The notes under the pieces: generated by a model | Told to the model about the DNA's origin: nothing | The model's database searches: none | What the model saw: only the letters and a program-made list of their open reading frames with translations | Assembly (NCBI RefSeq): GCF_947253225.1 | Contig: NZ_CAMXYR010000004.1 | Span: forward strand, 1-58,632 | Origin: an uncultured Anaerococcus sp. | Lineage (GTDB): Bacteria > Bacillota > Clostridia > Tissierellales > Peptoniphilaceae | DNA: 58,632 bases | Direction of reading: 5' to 3' | Translations under genes and position numbers: made by a program | Part shown: in pieces, positions 18,046 to 24,379 of the stretch | How positions within the stretch are numbered: the stretch's first letter is position 1 | How the letters are laid out: every line of letters starts with the position of its first letter

Positions 18046-18989
18046 GCTAGTGCCGCCAATGTTATCATACACAAAATCACAGATACAACTGTGAATGCTA
18101 CTACAATTTTCGCTTCCTTGTAACCTTTCAATTCAAAATGATGGTGGATTGGAGTCATAAGAAAAACTCTTTTTTTATTCCTATACCTATAGCTAGTTAC
18201 TTGAATTATTACAGATAAGGTTTCAACCATATAAATTCCACCAAATATGACTAGATATATAGGTATCTTTAAAACTATAGCTAGACCAACAACTGCTCCA
18301 CCTATAGCCATAGACCCAGTGTCTCCCATAAATACAGAGGCAGGATTTGAATTAAAGAATAAAAATCCTAGGAGAGTCCCCATCATAATATAGGAGAAAA
18401 TCTCATTATCACTACCCTTGCCAAGTATAGCAAGGGTTACAAATACTGGTACAGATACACTCGCCAAAAGTCCATCCAAACCATCGGTTAGGTTGGTAGC
18501 ATTGGTTGTTCCAACTATTATGAAAATCATTAGAGGAATCCCAAAAATACCTAGCTCTAAACTTGTATTTGTAAAGGGTATTTGAATAAGACCTATGCTA
18601 TCCTTATCATTTATGTAGGCCATAGTTGTGATAATAATTGCTAGTACAAATTGTAAGACCAATTTCCCTTTTGGGCTTAATCCCTCGGATTGTTTTAGAA
18701 CAAGCTTTCTAAAATCATCTATAAAGCCTATAGCCCCAAAGCCAAGCATTGATATTATTAGAATCAAATTGCCAAGGCTAAAGTCTAAAAAAATTAGCGA
18801 TAAAACAAGACTGGCTATTATAAAGATAATACCACCCATCGTTGGTGTTCCAGCCTTTGCCAAGTGGCTTTGAGGGCCTACTTCTCTAATATTTTGACCT
18901 ATTTTCTTTTTTTTGAGTATTGGCAGGATAAGCTCCCCAAGTCCCAAACTTACAAGTATGCTCAAAATAATTAATAAATAATTGTTCAT
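18042..18989 (-). CDS. mraY: Phospho-MurNAc-pentapeptide transferase MraY
   Basis: Polytopic membrane enzyme (about ten helices, 315 residues) that makes lipid I from UDP-MurNAc-pentapeptide and undecaprenyl phosphate. The family signatures are present: 'GTPTMGG' near residue 48, 'GFIDDFRK' near 87, 'NLTDGLDGL' near 165 and 'PIHHHFELKG' near 283, which carry the catalytic aspartates and histidines. It lies 3 bases after ftsL and overlaps murD. Confidence 0.96.
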   Translation of the reverse strand: MNNYLLIILSILVSLGLGELILPILKKKKIGQNIREVGPQSHLAKAGTPTMGGIIFIIASLVLSLIFLDFSLGNLILIISMLGFGAIGFIDDFRKLVLKQSEGLSPKGKLVLQFVLAIIITTMAYINDKDSIGLIQIPFTNTSLELGIFGIPLMIFIIVGTTNATNLTDGLDGLLASVSVPVFVTLAILGKGSDNEIFSYIMMGTLLGFLFFNSNPASVFMGDTGSMAIGGAVVGLAIVLKIPIYLVIFGGIYMVETLSVIIQVTSYRYRNKKRVFLMTPIHHHFELKGYKEAKIVVAFTVVSVILCMITLAALA

Positions 18990-18992
18990 ATC

Positions 18993-19388
18993 TTAGTTCC
19001 TATCTACATTTAATTTGACAGTATTGTCCTTATCTCTATACACCATACCCAAATCCTCTAGGGCCTGCCTTTGGATTTTTTTGATATCAATGGCATTTTC
19101 AAGCTTTTGACTTAGCCTATCTCTTTGGAGTTCATAAGAAACAATATCCGCCTTTAATGTATTATACTCATATCGTCTGGCTTGCAAGGCTCTCATCTTA
19201 AAGAAAGAAGAAACAAGCATACAAGCAATTATGATAAAGGTAATTGTAGATAAGAACAACTTTAAATTCCTATCTCTTTTTCTAAGTTGAATGATTTTTT
19301 GGGCTTGTCGTTTTTTCCTATCATCCTTAACCCTTAGCCTAATTCTTTTTTTGTTGTTATTTTTTATCTTAGGTATTCTTTCTTCCAT
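18993..19388 (-). CDS. ftsL: FtsL-like division protein
   Basis: A 131-residue bitopic protein: a strongly basic cytoplasmic segment (residues 1-43), one membrane helix (about 44-65) and a short outside coiled coil ending '...IKKIQRQALEDLGMVYRDKDNTVKL', the arrangement of FtsL/DivIC. Its place between rsmH and mraY is the standard one. The start could be the ATG at 19394, which overlaps the rsmH stop as ATGA, or the ATG at 19388, which is 7 bases from AGAGGA; the second is preferred. No ftsI follows it, so the transpeptidase partner must be elsewhere. Confidence 0.8.
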   Translation of the reverse strand: MEERIPKIKNNNKKRIRLRVKDDRKKRQAQKIIQLRKRDRNLKLFLSTITFIIIACMLVSSFFKMRALQARRYEYNTLKADIVSYELQRDRLSQKLENAIDIKKIQRQALEDLGMVYRDKDNTVKLNVDRN

Positions 19389-19390
19389 AA

Positions 19391-20311
19391 TCATATCCTC
19401 TGACAAACTCTCAGTTTAGCTGGTTTTGCCCTCGAGTTTTCTTTGAGTTCTTTTTTGCTTGCAGTTATCGGCTTTCTCGTAACAACTTTAACTTTTGCCT
19501 TATGGTTGCACACACATACTGGAAATTCAGGCGGGCAAATACAAGCTGTTGCAAGATCTTTGAATTTATTTTTAACTATCCTATCTTCCAAGGAATGGAA
19601 AGTAATAATGGCAAGTCTTCCTCCAATATTCAAGCGGTCGACTACCTTATCTATTGTATTTTCAAGAACTTCAAGTTCTCTATTTACCTCTATTCTTAGG
19701 GCTTGAAACACTCTCTTTTCAGGATGAGTATCGGTCGACTTTATAGATTTCATTACAATATTTCGGAGTTTGAAAGTCGTATCAATTTTCGCATCTTGGC
19801 GATCCTTTACAATATTTTTTGCAATAAGTCTTGAGAATCTCTCCTCCCCATATTCAAAAAATATCTTCTCCAACTCATCCTGAGAGTATTCATTGACAAT
19901 TTTTTCTGCTGTTAACTCATTTTCTCGGTTCATCCTCATATCCAATGGCCCGTCTTTCATGTATGAAAAACCTCTTTCGGCATTGTCAATTTGGTAAGAA
20001 CTCACGCCAATGTCCATCAAAGCCCCATCTATATAATCATAGCCAAGCTCATCTAAAAGCTCGTCAAATCTTTCAAAATTGCTATTTACAAAAATAACAT
20101 TCGAATAATCTTTTAGGTTTTCCTTGGCTGCTTCAATGGCTTCTTTATCCTGATCTACGGCAATTAGGATACCTTCGCTTGATAATTTTTCCAAAATCAT
20201 CTTGGAATGGCCACCCTTACCTAGGGTCAAATCCACATAAATTCCGCAAGGCTTTATATTCAAATTTTCTATAGTTTCAGTTGCTATAACTGGTATATGT
20301 TCAAATTTCAT
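19391..20311 (-). CDS. rsmH: 16S rRNA (cytosine-1402 N4) methyltransferase RsmH
   Basis: SAM-dependent methylase of 306 residues modifying C1402 in the ribosomal P site. The SAM-binding 'YVDLTLGKGGHSKMILE', 'ALMDIGVSSYQIDNAERGFSY' with 'GPLDMRMN', and the C-terminal 'ITFHSLEDRIVKNKF' are diagnostic. The ATG at 20311 follows the mraZ stop directly and has GGATG upstream; an earlier ATG inside the mraZ end is less supported. Second gene of the dcw operon. Confidence 0.95.
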   Translation of the reverse strand: MKFEHIPVIATETIENLNIKPCGIYVDLTLGKGGHSKMILEKLSSEGILIAVDQDKEAIEAAKENLKDYSNVIFVNSNFERFDELLDELGYDYIDGALMDIGVSSYQIDNAERGFSYMKDGPLDMRMNRENELTAEKIVNEYSQDELEKIFFEYGEERFSRLIAKNIVKDRQDAKIDTTFKLRNIVMKSIKSTDTHPEKRVFQALRIEVNRELEVLENTIDKVVDRLNIGGRLAIITFHSLEDRIVKNKFKDLATACICPPEFPVCVCNHKAKVKVVTRKPITASKKELKENSRAKPAKLRVCQRI

Positions 20312-20312
20312 A

Positions 20313-20726
20313 TTATTCATCCATAATATCGGATAAATTCACCTCTACTTCATCAATGTAAGCTTGCCACCTATCCTTATCCCACAACTCTATTGTCGTG
20401 TTGTTGCCTATAATCATAGCTTCATCTACAATTCCGCTATAATCTCTCAGGTTTTTATTTAACAAAACTCTTCCTTGTTTATCAAGGCTAGTCTTGACAG
20501 TGGATGAGAAAAACAACCTTTTTATAGCTCTATTTTTTTTATTTTCATTTATCTTTTCATCAAGCCTTTGCGACTGTTTGACAAACTCTTCCTCTGTATA
20601 AATAACCAGAGAATTTTCTGGCCCCTTGGTGATGTAGAAATCATTAGTAAGGCTATCTCTAAACTCACTAGGCATCATTATTCTATTTTTAGAATCCAAT
20701 TTGTGAGTAAATTCACCTAAAAACAT
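20313..20726 (-). CDS. mraZ: MraZ, regulator of the dcw operon
   Basis: A 137-residue AbrB-fold DNA-binding protein with two SpoVT/AbrB-like halves: 'GEFTHKLDSKNRIMMPSEFRD' and 'SLDKQGRVLLNKNLRDYSG'. MraZ forms rings that bind short repeats in its own promoter and represses the cluster. Three matching boxes lie directly upstream, supporting autoregulation here. First gene of the cluster, with AAGGTGG as ribosome site. Confidence 0.95.
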   Translation of the reverse strand: MFLGEFTHKLDSKNRIMMPSEFRDSLTNDFYITKGPENSLVIYTEEEFVKQSQRLDEKINENKKNRAIKRLFFSSTVKTSLDKQGRVLLNKNLRDYSGIVDEAMIIGNNTTIELWDKDRWQAYIDEVEVNLSDIMDE

Positions 20727-20732
20727 TTTCTA

Positions 20733-20756
20733 CCACCTTCTACCACTATCATCCAC
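20733..20756 (-). promoter_or_regulatory. MraZ operator: three GTGG boxes
   Basis: On the minus strand GTGG occurs three times at exactly 10-base steps (CCAC at 20753, 20743 and 20733 on the + strand), between the predicted transcription start and the mraZ ATG. Evenly spaced TGG-containing repeats are the known MraZ binding pattern. The last box is also the ribosome site. Confidence 0.75.
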
Positions 20757-20765
20757 TTTATAATC

Positions 20766-20794
20766 ATTTTATCCTATAATAAAGATATTTGCAA
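20766..20794 (-). promoter_or_regulatory. dcw operon promoter
   Basis: TTGCAA and TAAAAT on the minus strand are separated by 17 bases. Transcription would start near 20759, just before the GTGG boxes. Confidence 0.7.
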
Positions 20795-20821
20795 CAAAAA
20801 AAGCCGACCAATCAGTCGACT
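20795..20821 (-). terminator. Terminator after lgt
   Basis: AGTCGAC and GTCGGCT form a 7-bp stem (one G-U) on the minus strand, followed by seven T residues. It separates the lgt operon from the dcw promoter. Confidence 0.8.
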
Positions 20822-20853
20822 AAAAATTTTAATTTGGGATAAAGACTCGCTAG

Positions 20854-21654
20854 TTATTGAAATCTTACCATCCTATCTTTTTTATCTTGTTTTTTGATTT
20901 TATTAAAATATGGTGGGAGATTATTTTTAGTAGCCCAAACGAATAAACAAATACCTATTAGAACATAGGCTATGCTCATAAGCTGAGCTGTTCTAAATGC
21001 TCCAATATAAAGCGAATCTGTCCTTAATCCTTCAACAAAGAATCTCAAAATTCCATAAGCTATGAAGTATATTGCACTTTGTTTACCCTTGGCAGGATTT
21101 TTCTTTCTATAATTTAATAAGATCAAGAAAATTAATACATCTCCTAGCGATTCATAGAGGAAGGTTGGATGAACCTTAACACCATCTATAATTATTCCCC
21201 AAGGAAGATTTGTTGGACCACCATGAGCTTCTGAATTAGCGAAATTGCCCCAACGACCTATTCCTTGAGCTAAGACTAGGGATGTAACCATAACATCCAT
21301 CAAGTCAAGGAGAGGAATTTGTTTGTGTCTTGCATAGAAAAACAAGGCTAAGCCTCCAAAAACAACTCCACCATGGATAGCAAGACCTCCAGCCCTAAAG
21401 TTTAGGATTTGTGAAGGATTTAAGCCATAATAATCCCACTCGAAAATCACATACCAAAATCTCGCACCAAGTATTCCTATAGGAAGAACCACAAACAGAA
21501 TATCGTAAACAAAGTCCTCATCAAACCCTCTTCGGACAAACTCTTTTTTGGCAAATTGAGATGCGATTACAATTCCAGAAATTATTATCAGAGCATACCA
21601 ATATATGGCTATACCGAAAATCCTAAAGGCTACAGGATTAATATTAAATTCCAT
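20854..21654 (-). CDS. lgt: Prolipoprotein diacylglyceryl transferase Lgt
   Basis: Seven-helix membrane enzyme, 266 residues, that transfers diacylglycerol from phosphatidylglycerol to the lipobox cysteine. 'GGLAIHGGVVFGG' near residue 88 and 'GIGRWGNFANSEAHGG' near 131 are the family signatures, and the C-terminal 'LRFFVEGLRTDSLYIG' carries a conserved arginine. The window has several substrates for it (ZnuA-, CapA- and Pht-like lipoproteins). Starts 2 bases after the yebC stop, in one operon with yebC, the YigZ-like gene and hflX. Confidence 0.95.
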   Translation of the reverse strand: MEFNINPVAFRIFGIAIYWYALIIISGIVIASQFAKKEFVRRGFDEDFVYDILFVVLPIGILGARFWYVIFEWDYYGLNPSQILNFRAGGLAIHGGVVFGGLALFFYARHKQIPLLDLMDVMVTSLVLAQGIGRWGNFANSEAHGGPTNLPWGIIIDGVKVHPTFLYESLGDVLIFLILLNYRKKNPAKGKQSAIYFIAYGILRFFVEGLRTDSLYIGAFRTAQLMSIAYVLIGICLFVWATKNNLPPYFNKIKKQDKKDRMVRFQ

Positions 21655-21656
21655 AT

Positions 21657-22391
21657 TTATGCCTCGCTTGAATCATCCCAATTTGAGTAAACTTCTTGGA
21701 CATCGTCATTATCTTCCAAAGTATCTATTAACTTGGCAAGCTTGGCCACTTGATTTTCATCAGCAACTTTTATCATGTTTTGGGCGAGGTAGGAAATGTC
21801 AGCACTTTCTATCTTATAGCCCGCTTGCTTTAATTTATCATGGCAGTCATTGAAGCTTTGAACGTCAGTAATGGCTTCAAAAAATTCTCCCATTTCCTTA
21901 ACATCTTCACATCCTGCATCAAGGGCATCCATCATAAATTCATCGAAGTCTTTTCCACTGCTATCTACGATTATATCTCCCTTCCTATCAAACATAAACA
22001 TAACTGACCCATCAGTTCCGAGATTTCCACCATTCTTATCAAAAGCGTGTCTTACATCAGGAGCCGTTCTATTTTTATTATCTGTTAAGCAGTCAACAAT
22101 TACAGCTACTCCACCTGGACCATATCCTTCATAGATAACTCTAACAAAATTATCAGAAGCATCATCTCCAGCAGCTTTTTTAATAGCTCTTTCTATGTTA
22201 TCATTTGGCATATTGTCAGCCTTAGCCTTTTCGATTGCTGTTTTTAGTGATGGATTGTAATCAGGGTTGCCACCGCCTTCTTTGGCAGCTACTGTAATAT
22301 TTCTAGCATGCTTTGTAAAAATCTTACCCTTCTTGGCATCTTCTGAGCCTTTTTTGTTTTTAATCTTACTCCATTTATTATGTCCTGACAT
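21657..22391 (-). CDS. YebC/PmpR family protein
   Basis: A 244-residue soluble protein beginning SGHNKWSKIKNKK, the invariant YebC opening. Members are described as transcription regulators or, more recently, as factors helping ribosomes through proline-rich stretches. All three family domains appear intact ('ARNITVAAKEGGGNPDYNPSLK', 'YEGYGPGGVAVIVDCLTDNKNRT', 'DSSGKDFDEFMMDALDAGCED'). AGGAGG precedes the ATG. Confidence 0.93.
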   Translation of the reverse strand: MSGHNKWSKIKNKKGSEDAKKGKIFTKHARNITVAAKEGGGNPDYNPSLKTAIEKAKADNMPNDNIERAIKKAAGDDASDNFVRVIYEGYGPGGVAVIVDCLTDNKNRTAPDVRHAFDKNGGNLGTDGSVMFMFDRKGDIIVDSSGKDFDEFMMDALDAGCEDVKEMGEFFEAITDVQSFNDCHDKLKQAGYKIESADISYLAQNMIKVADENQVAKLAKLIDTLEDNDDVQEVYSNWDDSSEA

Positions 22392-22399
22392 ATTTCCTC

Positions 22400-23038
22400 C
22401 TACTTGTTTTCAAATAACATAACACTTTCTGTGTTATTGATTGTTATATTGGCACTGGTTAAATCTATTAAATCTTTCTTGAAGTTTGTATAATGGTCAC
22501 TTCTGACATATAGACGCACTCTAACTTCATCCGTAAAATTTTTATCAATTATCATAAACTTATTTTCGTTCAAATAATTTTCAATAAGACCCAATACCGT
22601 ATATGAATGAATTAATTCTACTACAAAATACTCTCTCTTACAAACTACATTTGGTGAAATTGTATCGGATACCCCTCTTGAATATGCCCTTACAAGTCCG
22701 CCTTTGCCCAAAAGTTTGCCACCAAAGTATCTAGTTACAACAACTACTACATTCCTAACCCCTTCTTTCTCTAGGACTGAAAGCATGGGAAGGCCTGCCG
22801 AGCCTTGAGGTTCTCCATCATCTGAATACCTTTTTATTTCAGGCAGGTCATTAATAATATAGGCGTAGCAATTGTGAGTGGCTTGTTTATGAAGGTCATT
22901 GATTTTTCCAATAAAGGAAAGAGCTTCTTCTTCTGTTTCAACAAAGCTTGCACTTGTGATAAATCTCGATTTTTCTTCCTCAAACTCAGAATTTATCTCA
23001 CCCTCTATGGTTCTATAATTTTTCAATATATCGGTCAT
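22400..23038 (-). CDS. IMPACT/YigZ family protein
   Basis: A 212-residue UPF0029 protein. The IMPACT N-terminal domain is recognised by 'FVETEEEALSFIGKINDLHKQATHNCYAY', 'RYSDDGEPQGSAGLPML' and 'TRYFGGKLLGKGGLVRAYSRG'; a DUF1949-type C-terminal domain follows. The bacterial function is not established, although the eukaryotic relative regulates the Gcn2 kinase. The start lies inside the end of hflX (26-base overlap). Confidence 0.9.
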   Translation of the reverse strand: MTDILKNYRTIEGEINSEFEEEKSRFITSASFVETEEEALSFIGKINDLHKQATHNCYAYIINDLPEIKRYSDDGEPQGSAGLPMLSVLEKEGVRNVVVVVTRYFGGKLLGKGGLVRAYSRGVSDTISPNVVCKREYFVVELIHSYTVLGLIENYLNENKFMIIDKNFTDEVRVRLYVRSDHYTNFKKDLIDLTSANITINNTESVMLFENK

Positions 23039-24251
23039 ACTTGGCGTAGTCCTCTTTACTAATCTCTAGCTTTAGCTTACTACCTTCACCATCATAGGCT
23101 CTTTCTAATATATCGTAATTGCTCATAATGTAATCCATTACATTTCCCTTAGAAAAGGGAATGTGCATTTCTACAAGGTAGTAGTCCTCCTTAATCATAG
23201 AAACAATCTTTTCCTTTAACCTCTCTAGGTCCTCATCCTTGTGGGCTGATATATAAATTTTTTCACTATTTCTCTTATATAAACTTACTGCTAGATCATC
23301 ACATACCCTATCCATCTTATTAAAAACATAAAGAATTTCTTTCTGTCCAATGTCTATATCCTTTAGAGAGTTTTCTATTGTATGGATTTGATGGTCGATA
23401 TTGTGGGATGAGTCAATTACAATTAATAACATATCAGCAAACCTAACTTCATCCAAAGTTGTAAGGAAAGAATCGTTAAGTTCGGCTGAAAGGTTATCTA
23501 TGAAGCCTACAGTATCTGTTAAGGTTACCTTTGTATTAGAAAAATCTAGCCTTCTTGTTGATGTATCAAGAGTAGCAAAAAGAAGGTCGTCTGAATATAC
23601 GAACTTTTCCTCACCAAAAAGCTTCAACATTCCATTAAGGATAGTTGACTTTCCAGCATTAGTGTATCCTACTAGAGAAATGTTGTGGATGTCTTTTCTA
23701 GCTTGTCTATTGATTCTTTTAGTTTTTTCCACGTCTTTGAGAGCTTTTTCGAGAGATTTAATATCTCTAATAATAGCACGCTTATCAGTTTCAAGCATGG
23801 TCTCTCCTGGCCCTCTTGTACCAATCCCTCCTGCTTGCCTAGAAAGATAAGAAAACCACTTATTTATCCTTGGAAGTTGATATTTTAATTGAGCGAGTTT
23901 TATCTTTAATCTTGACTCTTTTGTGTTGGCTCTCATGGCGAAAATATCTAAAATTAAAGTAGTCCAATCCACAACATGAAGTTTCATCTCCTCTTCTAAG
24001 TTGTATAATTGACTAGCAGACAATTCCACATCAAAAATAACCGTATCTATTTCATTTTTTTGAGCAAGATCCATTATCTCTTCCACCTTGCCCTTGCCTA
24101 TATAATATCTCGGATTAACCTTGGCTATATTTTGAGAAACGTAGGCAACTGTTTCTCCACCTGCTGTATTTATTAAAGATTCTAATTCATAAATCTTATT
24201 ATCAAGGTCATCATCCTTGTTTAATACATTTACTTGTATAACTTTCTGCAT
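23013..24251 (-). CDS. hflX: GTPase HflX
   Basis: Ribosome-binding GTPase, 412 residues, that splits stalled or heat-damaged 70S ribosomes. The N-terminal HflX domain has 'GKGKVEEIMDLAQ' and 'RQAGGIGTRGPGE'; the G domain has GYTNAGKST near 205, DTVGFI near 250, and NKMD near 317. The ATG at 24251 is 6 bases from AAAGG; the ATG two codons earlier is too close. First gene of the operon running down to lgt. Confidence 0.94.
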   Translation of the reverse strand: MQKVIQVNVLNKDDDLDNKIYELESLINTAGGETVAYVSQNIAKVNPRYYIGKGKVEEIMDLAQKNEIDTVIFDVELSASQLYNLEEEMKLHVVDWTTLILDIFAMRANTKESRLKIKLAQLKYQLPRINKWFSYLSRQAGGIGTRGPGETMLETDKRAIIRDIKSLEKALKDVEKTKRINRQARKDIHNISLVGYTNAGKSTILNGMLKLFGEEKFVYSDDLLFATLDTSTRRLDFSNTKVTLTDTVGFIDNLSAELNDSFLTTLDEVRFADMLLIVIDSSHNIDHQIHTIENSLKDIDIGQKEILYVFNKMDRVCDDLAVSLYKRNSEKIYISAHKDEDLERLKEKIVSMIKEDYYLVEMHIPFSKGNVMDYIMSNYDILERAYDGEGSKLKLEISKEDYAKYDRYIEKL

Positions 24252-24270
24252 AAACATCCTTTCTATTTTG

Positions 24271-24289
24271 ATTATACGACTTTAAAGTC
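24271..24289 (-). promoter_or_regulatory. hflX -10 element and adjoining 12-bp palindrome
   Basis: A perfect TATAAT on the minus strand (24271-24276) is preceded by GACTTTAAAGTC (24278-24289), a perfect 12-bp palindrome filling part of the spacer. No good -35 lies at 17 bases, so the promoter may need an activator or the palindrome may be a repressor site. Confidence 0.45.
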
Positions 24290-24318
24290 AATTATAAAAG
24301 TTAATAAATGTGGAAGTA

Positions 24319-24347
24319 TTTACTTAAAAATGATAAAATGATATTAT
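24319..24347 (+). promoter_or_regulatory. Candidate promoter of the class A PBP gene
   Basis: TTTACT and TATTAT are separated by 17 bases; start of transcription near 24354, 26 bases before the ATG. Confidence 0.4.
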
Positions 24348-24379
24348 CTATAATAATATGAAAAAAACATGGAGGCATT

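Noticed and set aside
20795..20821. Riboswitch or attenuator for mraZ
   Set aside because: The hairpin lies upstream of the dcw promoter on the same strand and fits the lgt terminator.
24278..24300. TTGACT as -35 of hflX
   Set aside because: It lies only 9 bases from the TATAAT, far from the 16-18 needed.
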